Shown: positions 57,501 through 64,000 of the stretch, piece by piece
Position numbering within the stretch: position 1 is the first letter of the stretch
Layout of the letters: each line of letters opens with the position of its first letter
Assembly: GCF_932526225.1 (NCBI RefSeq)
Contig: NC_064039.1
Coordinates: 186,001 to 250,000, forward strand
DNA: 64,000 bases
From: Nematostella vectensis
Lineage: Eukaryota; Cnidaria; Anthozoa; Actiniaria; Edwardsiidae
Direction of reading: 5' to 3'
Translations under genes and position numbers: made by a program
Notes under the pieces: model-generated
The model's database searches: none
What the model saw: only the letters and a program-made list of their open reading frames with translations
What the model was told of the DNA's origin: nothing

Positions 57501-60500
57501 CAAAGTTTGCTTCTAAAATGTCTATTTCAATTTTTACGCTTTTTTGTGTTATTTTTTGGCAGCAATCATACAATGGGAGATCAAGGTATCTTAGGCCAAA
57601 AGTTCACCATTTAAAGATTGTTTATTTCTAGTTTACAAAACATTGAACGCCTTTTCAAGGCACCAAAGCATGAAGACAAAAAGGAATTGCTGGTTTCTCT
57701 TTTTGTATCAATTATTGCCTCTGTCAGCATGTGTTTTATATATTTACCATGTTTGGACTTCCCTGCACACCACTGCAACAACAAAAAAAGAGGTATTTCA
57801 CGGGCTATGGTCTAACAATAAAATATGTAAACTCATTTGGTTGGCGATGGTACCAGCTAGAAGACTTAATGTATCACAGAAAGCAAGTGAGAACAAAAAA
57901 AAAATCAATAACCGGTTAGCCAAGAATTATTACTTTCTATCAACGATTGTGTTAATAACGGGATATGGAAAACTGCATTCAGTAATCACTTTCATTGGGA
58001 AATTCATCACCATTATTTAGTGGCAATGCGTGTCTGGTTTCGGACAAAGACCTCCCGTTTACCCTGGTCTGCGTACTGTAATAAGGGAAGAGACACGAGT
58101 TGCGTGTGCTAAGGGCCCTTGCCGTCTACCTACCCCGTGTCTTTTTACCTGGGAGGGGTATAGGTGGGCGGGGTCTACCTCGTGTCTTTTTACCTGGGAG
58201 GGGTTAGGTGGGCGGGGTCTACCTTGTGTTCTTTTTTCCTGGGAGGGGTTAGGTGGGCGGGGTCTACTTCGGGTTTTTTTATTTGGGAGGAGTATAAGTG
58301 GATGTGGTCTACCTCGTGTCTTTTACCTGGGAAGGGTTAGGTGGGCGGGGTCTACCTCGTGTTTTTTTATTTGGGAGGAGTATAAGTGGATGGGTTCTAC
58401 CTCGTGTTCTTTTACCTGGGAGGGATATAGGTGGGCGGGGTCTACCTCGTGTTTTTTACCTGGGAGGGGTATAGGTGGGTGGGGTCTACCTCGGGTTTTT
58501 TTATTTGGGAGGGGTATAAGTGGATGGGGTCTACCTCGTGTCTTTTACCTGGGAAGGGTTAGGTGGGCGGGGTCTACCTCGTGTTTTTTATTTGGGAGGG
58601 GTATAAGTGGATGGGTTCTACCTCGTGTTCTTTTACCTGGGAGGGGTAAAGGTGGGCGGGGTCTACCTCGTGTTTTTTTACCTGGGAGGGGTTAGGTGGG
58701 CGGGGTCTACCTTGGGTTTTTTTATTTGGGAGGGGTATAAGTGGATGGGGTCTACCTCCTGTCTTTCACCTTGGAAGGGTTAGGTGGGCGGGGTCTACCT
58801 AGTGTTTTTTATTTGGGAGGGGTATAAGTGGATGGGTTCTACCTAGGCTCTTACCGAAAGTGCTAGCACTTTTTGGGGCATTATTTGGCTTCGCGAGCAC
58901 TTTTTTACATTTTTTCACAAAAAGCACTGCTAGCATTTTTTCTTATTATCGACTGATTATTTATATAATTTCGCGTTAATCAGCACACTCTGACTTCACA
59001 TATGTCGTCCAAAGCCGCAATTTGCATTCATTTTCGTCAAAGGAGCCGAGGAGGCTGAGGAATATGTTTGATAGGTCAGCGGTTGCCTTCTAGAACCCGG
59101 TCCTTCTCGTCAGTCTTCCTCGTGACTCGTTCAAAGATGGCGTCATTCACTAGCAATACTGGAAGTCAGACAAGCAAGGCAGAGATAGCTAGAGAGCGTA
59201 CTTTGCCATCAATCAGTGGAAAAAACAAAACTAGGGGGAACTGTGATGTAAAAAACATAACCATACATGATCGGATTCAGCAATATCCAGGAGAGGAACT
59301 AACAATCAAAGACGGGAAGTTGTTTAGTCTGGCATGCCGCGAAATAGTGTCTTCAAAGAAGAGTATTCTAACTACGCACTTGGCTTCAAAGAAACATGGA
59401 AATGGTAAAGAGAAACTGAAGAAGTCTAAGTTGAAGGATCAGACTATTATGGAGGCTTTTAGAGCGGCGGACATGACGCAGAAAGACAGCACTCTACCAA
59501 TATCTGAACGGGCCTACCGACTCGAAGTGGTCGAAGAGTTTCTGAAGGCTGGCATCCCACTTGGGAAAATCGATAAGTTACGCTCCCTCTTAGAAAAGAA
59601 TGGCCAACGTCTCACAGCAAGTGCTCATCTTGGTCAGTACATTTCAATTGTTCTCAAGCAGGAAGTCGAAAGGATAAAAAATGAACTGACTTTGCCTGGC
59701 CAGACTGGCACGACAAGAGATGTTTCGATGATCTTTGACGGAAGTACACGACAAGGAGAAGCAATTGCTGTCATCCTGCGTTTCCTTGACGAGAATTGGT
59801 CGATTATTAAACGTCTCGTCAAAATTGATATATGTTCCAAGTCAGTGAATGCGGATGATCTTGCACAAGTTCTTAATCAGTGCCTATCAGTTGATTATGG
59901 TGTCAAGTCCAATTCGTTACTCGCAGCCATGAGAGATGGGGCAAGTGTGAACCAGGCAGCGTTGGATAGGATTGCATTTATCTTTCCTAAGCTGCTCAAC
60001 GTTGTGTGTTTCTCACACACGCTTGACAATGTTGGGAATCATCTTGTCATTCCAACTCTTCTAGAGTTCGGTAGCGTGTGGCTTCGCCTGTTCCGCCATA
60101 GTTACAAGGCAAAGCTGTTGTGGAAAGATCTGACAAGGCAAAGACCGAGATCATACAGTGAGACCAGATGGTGGTCAAAGTGGGAAGTCAACAAACAAAT
60201 GTTACTGCAGTTTGGAGATATTGAGGGATTCTTGATAGAAGCAGAAGCCGCTAATATTGGTCCACAGTTACTCCCTCAACTCCAGGCAATACTTTCCGAT
60301 CCTGAAGCTCGAGCTCGCCATCACCATCGATGTTGGGGAGCACTTTGTAAAAACGACCTATTTCTTGGAAGGTTATGGCCCTCTCGTATTCTCGTGTTAT
60401 GAGAAACTCCATGCTGTTGCCCAAGCGTGCCACGCCCCTCACTTTCCAAACGTGCGTGCAGTCGCAGCAGCAATCGCTGAAGAAAATCCTGCCCAAAACG

Positions 60501-62795
60501 TAGCCGCCCTCGTACAGCAGGCAAAGGCATGTGTTCAACCAGCCATAGATTGGTTTCTGAGAAAGTTCAATGTCCAACTATACAACACAGTGTTAGCGTT
60601 CAAGGCTGCGAGGTATATGTGTCCGGTCAGCGTCCAGTGGCTGAAGCCAACTCAGCACTCAGTAGAGTCCTTGCGAATCTTCCCTTTTCTCAATGATGAT
60701 TGCATTACCTGCTTACTTAGCTGCCACTGCAGACGTGGTAATCAACACAGAAGAGCGAAAGGTAAAATGGTGGCACGACCACAAGGAACAGCTCCCTCAC
60801 TGAGCTTCTGCAGTGAAGAAAGTGCTGTTGGTGCAGCCATCCTCGGCTGCAGCAGAAAGGGTATTCTCTGTTCTCAATTCCGCATTCAACGACCAACAGG
60901 AGCATGCCTTAGTTGACTATCTGCAAGCAAGTGTGATGACCCAGTACAACAAGCGATGACTTACTTCTAAAATGGGTAATGATGACCCAATGACAAGCGT
61001 GTGTTGGACTTAAATGGAAAAAAACATTGATCGTTAAATTTTGATGTTAAAACATGTGAGCGAAAATCTGAAAATGTAAAGTTCTATATGATTAAAAAAA
61101 GTCTGAAAAAATGAGCATTTTTTTAATCAACAAGCATTTTAAAAAAAAATAGCATTATTTTAGCACTTTTTTGGCAAAAAGCAAGCACTGATTTTAGCAT
61201 TTAATGTTTTTTTAACGAGCACTTTCGGTAAGAGCCTAGTTCTACCTAGTGTTCTTTTACCTGGGAGGGGTATAGGTGGGCGGGGTCTACCTCGTGTTTT
61301 TTTTACCTGGGAGGGGTTGGGTGGGCGGGGTCTACGTCGTGTTTTTTACCTGGGAGGGGTATAGGTGGGCGGGGTCTACCTCGTGTTTTTTACCTGGGAA
61401 GGGTATAGGTGGGCGGGGTCTACCTCGTGTTTTTTACCAGGGAGGGGTTAGGTGGGCGGGGTCTACCTCGTGTTTTTTTACCTGGGAGGGGTATAGGTGG
61501 GCGGGGTCTACCTTGTGTTTTTTTTTACTTGGGAGGGGTATAAGTGGATGGGGTCTACCTCGTTTTTTTTACCTGGGAAGGGTTAGGTGGGCAGGGTCTA
61601 CCCCGTGTTTTTTACCTAGGAGGGGTATAGGTGGGCGGGGTCTACCTTATGTTTTTTACCTGGGAGGGGTATAGGTGGGGGGTCTACCTCATGTTCTTTT
61701 ACCTGGGAGAGGTATAGGTGGGTGGGGTTTACTCTATTTTTTCACCTGGGAGGGGTATAGGTGGGCGGGAATGCTGCTGTTCTTGGCCGCTCTTTGAGTA
61801 GGAAGGATGAGATAGGCATCAACTCTTCATTTTCTTCACTCTGTATTAGGATAGGTGCAAATAAAGGTGACAACAGCTAACCAAAACAAGGCCAGAAGAT
61901 ACATGTATTTTAAAACTGGATGCATGCTAGATACATGTTTTATGAGTGTAGTGTAAGTACTGTAAATTCTTTGTGATCTATCAAGGGCCAAATGTGGTAA
62001 AAACCAAAGATGAACGCTGGTTCCCTCAAGTTTTAGCTTAAGGATGCCAAGAAGGGGTGGCCCTCAAGAGTGGCCTTCATCGACTCTCATCTCTGTTTCA
62101 TAGTAACCCTGTTAGAGCTAGAAAGAGTGGTCTGATCGACTCTTATCTCTGTTTGATCGAGGTGACAGCTAGAGAGAGTGGAATCCTCATTGGCTCTCGC
62201 ATCCATTTGGGGGAGGTTTTACTCACCAGTACTTCCGTGTCTGGCACTGTGTGTGTTCCAAGGCCTACAAAGGAGGACAGGAATTATCATCAGGCCTACT
62301 AATGATCTAGTGTGCAGGATAAGGACGTTTTTATTACAAGTAGGCTTTTAGAGGGACACTACGAGCTCACTTTGAACTCCAATTAGCAAAGCCACCGTAT
62401 ATTACAATAATATAACAATATATTATATATTATAATAATATTGTATTATAATAATATTATATTATTGTAATAATATATTATTACAATAATATAATAACAT
62501 ATTACAATATATTATCATATTACTTCCATAGTCAAACACATAAATTTATTTTGATATACTGTATGTTATCAGGTATCTTGGGTTCATCGATTGAACAAGG
62601 CGATGGAAATGAAATCATAAGAGCTGTTAGAGTTTAAGAATGAAAAAAAAGTGAAAAGTTGCAAGATTGTAGCAAAGCAACCATAAATTTAGTTCTTACC
62701 TGGTCCATCAAACGTGACTCGGTATGAGGCATTTTGGGTATCCACAGCTTCTATCTGACCAGTAAAAAGCCCATCTTGAGGCCAGCGTAAGCGAG
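51491..62795 (-). CDS. LIN9: LIN9 homologue, subunit of the MuvB/DREAM complex (13 exons, 5' part outside the window)
   Basis: Thirteen minus-strand exons join in phase for 308 codons and a stop: 62700-62795, 62227-62264, 61746-61840, 58063-58075, 57363-57397, 57015-57096, 56603-56683, 54958-55038, 54383-54427, 54038-54147, 52655-52724, 51989-52083, 51491-51578. The protein follows vertebrate LIN9 closely from the Tudor-like segment after the DIRP domain (DGLFTGQIEAVDTQNASYRV) through LGTHTVPD, NDPLLGASP, TLGGFPIKFL, the helical LIN52/B-MYB-binding region (TRLSKILLVKKECIEKLRDM, YACVVLELERLNK, LAPDHGLHTID, LTSILLQIK, LNTFEFKSLSDAVEEIKKTI) to the C-terminus NVEIHVAHIQSGLSQMGNLH. The DIRP domain must lie beyond 64000. 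LIN9 scaffolds MuvB, which represses cell-cycle genes as DREAM and activates them with B-MYB. Introns carry seven minisatellites, a hAT element and an inverted-end element. Confidence 0.93.
51989..52083 (-). CDS. LIN9: LIN9 exon (LNTFEFKSLSDAVEEI)
   Basis: Acceptor TGTGTTTTAG, donor GTTGGT. It encodes SLAENDLNTFEFKSLSDAVE and EIKKTIDPSNI, ending in phase 2. Confidence 0.92.
52462..52655. repeat. 21-bp minisatellite starting at a LIN9 splice donor
   Basis: On the minus strand the unit reads GTATGCTGTTGCCCATATTT and G. About nine copies, the first beginning exactly at the donor GTATGC of the exon 52655-52724, so each good copy repeats a donor-like G/GTATGC. Confidence 0.88.
52655..52724 (-). 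CDS. LIN9: LIN9 exon (LTSILLQIK) flanked on both sides by splice-site arrays
   Basis: Acceptor TTTCTGTTCTAG, donor GTATGC. It encodes QAVRHRPTLEVINGLTSILL and QIK after one base that completes Gln. Matches the LIN9 LTxxISxLTxILLQIK helix. Confidence 0.88.
52724..52940. repeat. 52-bp minisatellite containing a LIN9 acceptor
   Basis: Plus-strand unit CTTGCCTAGAACAGAAACGT, ACATTTGCTCAGAAATATGG, TAATGTTCACAA. Copies start near 52721, 52773, 52825, 52877 and 52929. On the minus strand each contains TTTCTGTTCTAG (or a variant) followed by GCAAG, which is the real acceptor and first exon bases. Confidence 0.9.
53030..54065. repeat. 52-bp minisatellite containing a LIN9 exon end and donor, about 20 copies
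   Basis: The minus-strand unit includes GTGGAGCAACTCAAAATGAA, AATGGGACA and GTAAGTTATACAAC. The first 28 or so bases are the 3' end of the exon 54038-54147 (MVEQLNMKMG) and the rest is the start of its intron, so about 20 GTAAGT donors follow one another. Confidence 0.92.
54038..54147 (-). CDS. LIN9: LIN9 exon (LAPDHGLHTIDQ)
   Basis: Acceptor ATCATTGCCCAG, donor GTAAGT. It encodes LAPDHGLHTIDQTVSVKRKC and DEEAKVMVEQLNMKMG plus two bases. The true donor is inferred as the first GTAAGT; later array copies would add an in-frame stop. Confidence 0.9.
54148..54957. other. LIN9 introns around exon 54383-54427
   Basis: Besides the exon at 54383-54427 there is only AT-rich sequence and a T/C-rich tract near 54470-54505. 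Confidence 0.5.
54383..54427 (-). CDS. LIN9: LIN9 exon (DLNDYLTGVQEYCQT)
   Basis: 15 codons, phase 0 at both ends. Acceptor TTCTTCAACAG, donor GTTAGT. Aligns with LIN9 DLNKxLxxVQxYC. Confidence 0.9.
54958..55038 (-). CDS. LIN9: LIN9 exon (FQRQYACVVLELERLNK)
   Basis: 27 codons, phase 0 at both ends. Acceptor CATTATAG, donor GTGAAT. It encodes KSYQDPIDKDFQRQYACVVL and ELERLNK. Confidence 0.92.
55290..56032. mobile_element. Non-autonomous DNA transposon with inverted ends of about 24 bp
   Basis: The left end GGGCCGGTTCCTGAAAAGCC and right end (inverted) GGGGCCGGTTCCTAAAAGGC both continue GATT, with small mismatches. Inside each end are further GGTTAACC and GCTAATC-type inverted motifs. No transposase and no clear target duplication. 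It lies in a LIN9 intron. Superfamily not determined. Confidence 0.78.
56145..56568. repeat. 53-bp minisatellite, eight copies
   Basis: Unit ATGAGCACTCTGCAGGCTAC, GAGACATGTATTTTTCTTCT, CTATTTGATAGCC, nearly identical between copies, in the LIN9 intron just downstream of the exon 56603-56683. It does not include the splice donor. Confidence 0.95.
56603..56683 (-). CDS. LIN9: LIN9 exon (TRLSKILLVKKECIEKLRDM)
   Basis: 27 codons, phase 0 at both ends. Acceptor GGTTTTGCAG, donor GTAAGT. Very close to vertebrate LIN9 in this helix. Confidence 0.93.
57015..57096 (-). CDS. LIN9: LIN9 exon (TLGGFPIKFLILV)
   Basis: Acceptor CAACGTCTGCAG, donor GTAAGC. After one base that finishes Arg it encodes LRLQEAINQQGTGGTLGGFP and IKFLILV. 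A longer open frame extends upstream, but the phase of the preceding exon and similarity both favour this acceptor. Confidence 0.85.
57363..57397 (-). CDS. LIN9: LIN9 exon (VNDPLLGASPA, 35 nt)
   Basis: Acceptor CTCTCGTTGCAG, donor GTACTA. Aligns with NDPLLGQSP of LIN9. Confidence 0.85.
57398..58062. other. LIN9 intron
   Basis: AT-rich sequence with overlapping open stretches on the plus strand (57618-58020) that show no domain. Taken as non-coding. Confidence 0.45.
58063..58075 (-). CDS. LIN9: LIN9 microexon, 13 nt (candidate)
   Basis: Acceptor CTTCCCTTATTACAG, donor GTAAAC. It encodes TQTR after one base. It is needed to reconcile the phase of the exon ending PPTYTPP (phase 2) with the exon starting VNDPLLG (phase 0); the spacing matches YTPPLQSPIIDNDPLLG in LIN9 approximately. 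Confidence 0.5.
58100..58843. repeat. Minisatellite of LIN9 exon-end/donor units, left part
   Basis: Units of about 43-46 bp, plus strand TACCTGGGAGGGGTATAGGT, GGGCGGGGTCTACCTCGTGT and T-runs. On the minus strand each unit reads CCCGCCCACCTATACCCCTC then CCAG/GTAAAA, a copy of the end of the LIN9 exon 61746-61840 with its donor. It continues at 61247-61745 beyond the inserted hAT element. Confidence 0.92.
58836..58843. other. hAT target-site duplication, left copy
   Basis: GTTCTACC, repeated exactly at 61239-61246 on the other side of the element. Confidence 0.9.
58844..61238. mobile_element. hAT-superfamily DNA transposon, 2395 bp, complete ends
   Basis: A perfect 21-bp terminal inverted repeat (TAGGCTCTTACCGAAAGTGC and T) at 58844-58864 and 61218-61238, flanked by the 8-bp duplication GTTCTACC, as expected for hAT. 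Subterminal sequences are rich in AGCACT and AGCATTTT motifs. It carries a decayed transposase (59137-60959). The element is inserted inside the minisatellite in a LIN9 intron; identical ends suggest a fairly recent insertion. Confidence 0.95.
59137..60959 (+). pseudogene. hAT transposase with CGGBP1-like N-terminal finger, frameshifted
   Basis: ATG 59137 is in good context (AAAGATGGCG). The N-terminus resembles CGGBP1 and its BED-like finger: GKLFSLAC, then LTTHLASKKH, then a segment like CGGBP1's EANIPLEK (KAGIPLGKIDKL). The finger's first Cys appears as Ser. Catalytic-core motifs are FDGST (Asp201), MRDGASVN (Asp267), CFSHTLDN and SETRWWSKWE. The frame shifts near 60310 and again near 60670-60720, and a TGA interrupts at 60801-60803. 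The third frame ends with the hAT dimerisation motif (SSAAAERVFSVLNSAF) and stops at 60957-60959. hAT elements move by cut and paste; this copy cannot encode a full enzyme. CGGBP1 is thought to derive from such a transposase. Confidence 0.88.
61239..61246. other. hAT target-site duplication, right copy
   Basis: GTTCTACC, identical to 58836-58843. Confidence 0.9.
61247..61746. repeat. Minisatellite of LIN9 exon-end/donor units, right part
   Basis: Same unit as 58100-58843. On the minus strand the first unit after the real donor at 61745 reads CCACCTATACCTCTCCCAG/GTAAAA, and this continues to the hAT element. About eleven copies here. Confidence 0.92.
61746..61840 (-). CDS. LIN9: LIN9 exon (MPISSFLLKERPRTAAFPPT)
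   Basis: Acceptor CCTAATACAG, donor GTGAAA. It encodes SEENEELMPISSFLLKERPR and TAAFPPTYTPP plus two bases, aligning with LIN9 NEPHETMPIAAF...YTPP. Its last 24 or so bases are the founder of the adjacent array. Confidence 0.88.
61841..62226. other. LIN9 intron
   Basis: Unremarkable sequence; an imperfect direct duplication around GACTCTCATCTCTGTTT occurs at about 62082 and 62139. Confidence 0.45.
62227..62264 (-). CDS. LIN9: LIN9 exon (LGTHTVPDTEVL, 38 nt)
   Basis: Acceptor CTCCTTTGTAG, donor GTGAGT. Aligns with LGTHTIPDYEVL of LIN9; phase fits both sides. Confidence 0.88.
62400..62522. repeat. AT-rich palindromic tract in a LIN9 intron
   Basis: Almost pure A/T with nested inverted repeats built from ATTACAATAATATA and TATAATAATATTGT. 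Able to extrude a cruciform and prone to rearrangement. Confidence 0.8.
62700..62795 (-). CDS. LIN9: LIN9 exon, Tudor-like segment (DGLFTGQIEAVD)
   Basis: Acceptor GTACTCACAG, donor GTAAGA. It encodes RLRWPQDGLFTGQIEAVDTQ and NASYRVTFDGP between split codons. A close match to the LIN9 segment ARLRxxxDGLFTGQIxAVDT. Confidence 0.93.
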
Positions 62796-62989
62796 CTGTG
62801 AGTACAAACACCAAACACTTTAAGACAAACGACAAATAATTAGAAAAAACACTTAACCTTAAACAAGTAAAGGACAATACAGCAGCCAAAACCAAATACT
62901 ACGATCACAAACTGGTTTGAACAAGTCGAACCAAGAGTCTTTTTATTGGTAAATTTGTTTAGTATGAAATTATGTAATTAGAGTCGCCT

Positions 62990-64000
62990 CAACCATAAAG
63001 CATAGGGGATGAAGAGCATAGAGCTGTAAAGGACAGCACTATTAAGCATAGGAGACGAAGAGCATAGAGCCGTAATAGGACGGCACAATAAAGCATAGGG
63101 GACGAAGAACATAGAGCTGTAACAGGACAGCACCATAAAGCATAGGGGACGAAGACCATAGAGCCGTAACAGGACAGCATCATAAAGCATAGGAGACGAA
63201 GAGCATAGAGCTGTAATAGGACAGCACTATTAAGCATAGGGGAGGAAGAACATAGAGCCGTAATAGGACAGCACCATAAAGCATAGGGCAGGAAGAGCAT
63301 AGAGCCGTAATAGGACAACACCATAAAGCATAGGGGAGGAAGAGCATAGAGCCGTAATAGGACAGCACTATTAAGCATAGGGGAGGAAGAACATAGAGCC
63401 GTAATAGGACAGCACCATAAAGCATAGGGGAGGAAGAACATAGAGCCGTAATAGGACAGCACTATTAAGCATAGGAGACGAAGAGCATAGAGCTGTAAAG
63501 GACAGCACTATTAAGCATAGGGGAGGAAGAGCATAGAGCCGTAATAGGACAACACCATAAAGCAAAGGGGACGAAGAGCATAGAGCTGTAATAGGACAGC
63601 ACCATAAAGCATAGGGCAGGAAGAGCATAGAGCCGTAATAGGACAACACCATAAAGCAAAGGGGACGAAGAGCATAGAGCTGTAATAGGACAACACCGTA
63701 AAGCATAGGGGAGGAAGAGCATAGAGCCGTAATAGGACAGCACTATTAAGCATAGGGGGCGAAGAGCATAGAGCTGTAATAGGACAACACCGTAAAGCAT
63801 AGGAGACGAAGAGCATAGAGCCGTAATAGGAGAGCACCATAAAGCATAGGGGATGAAGAGCATAGAGCTGTAATAGGACAACACCATAAAGCATAGGAGA
63901 CGAAGAGCATAGAGCCGTAATAGGACAGCACTATAAAGCATAGGGGACGAGCATAGAGCCGTAATAGGACAGCACCATAAAGCATAGAGGATGAAGAGCA
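62990..64000. repeat. 47-bp minisatellite, about 21 copies, running off the window
   Basis: Unit GCATAGGGGAGGAAGAGCAT, AGAGCCGTAATAGGACAGCA and CCATAAA, with GACG/GAGG and CCATAAA/CTATTAA variants. It is in the LIN9 intron upstream of the exon 62700-62795. Its right end, and whether it touches the next exon, cannot be seen. Frames reading LYALPPLCFMVLSYYGS are repeat shadows. Confidence 0.95.

Noticed and set aside
57618-58020. Overlapping open stretches on the plus strand in a LIN9 intron
   Set aside because: AT-rich, no domain, several frames equally open, inside an intron on the opposite strand.

Overview
This looks like a 64 kb piece of an animal nuclear genome, most likely an anthozoan cnidarian such as a sea anemone. 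That placement is an inference: the genes are intron-rich with short phase-matched exons, two encode conserved metazoan chromatin proteins, and the space between them is crowded with LINE and hAT elements, foldback elements and many minisatellites. No plastid, bacterial or viral genome signature was seen, and no tRNA or rRNA gene was recognised.

Layout, left to right. At 1.6-2.2 kb there is an OTU-protease-like reading frame, probably broken. At 3.0-8.3 kb lie three exons of a CAP-superfamily (CRISP/GAPR-1-like) gene on the plus strand; its last intron contains a decayed CR1-like LINE. From 9.3 to 15.9 kb are two very large tandem arrays: a 4.5 kb array of 11- and 19-bp words, then a 38-39 bp array. 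From 16.7 to 19.1 kb two GAT-rich arrays flank a G-depleted tract. At 23.7-29.7 kb (plus) is an ATF7IP homologue, in which six exons assemble into an apparently complete 1133-residue protein with a C-terminal FN3 domain. At 31.1-36.3 kb (minus) nine phase-1 exons join into a 463-residue secreted protein I do not recognise: signal peptide, Thr-Pro repeats, a small CxxxC segment, then a Gly-Met-rich half. At 39.7-39.9 kb (minus) is a 72-residue single-pass membrane protein. At 46.8-48.9 kb (plus) are four exons of an unrecognised protein with a PP1-docking-like RVRF motif and a CPTC motif. From 51.5 kb to the right edge (minus) is the 3' two thirds of LIN9, a subunit of the MuvB/DREAM cell-cycle transcription complex; thirteen exons are placed.

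The most striking pattern is that several minisatellites are anchored on exon-intron junctions, so the repeat unit contains the last bases of an exon plus its 5' splice site, or a 3' splice site plus the first exon bases. I see this at four LIN9 junctions, at the CAP exon 2 donor, and as a single duplication in the RVRF gene. One LIN9 donor array has been split by a 2.4 kb hAT transposon with perfect 21-bp terminal inverted repeats and an 8-bp target duplication. Its decayed transposase carries an N-terminal finger like that of vertebrate CGGBP1.

ATF7IP acts in SETDB1-dependent heterochromatin and LIN9 in cell-cycle gene control. The two genes are not adjacent and nothing in the sequence shows that they are co-regulated. 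All exon boundaries were read by eye from GT/AG sites, phase continuity and similarity to families known from memory; no alignment or transcript data were available.
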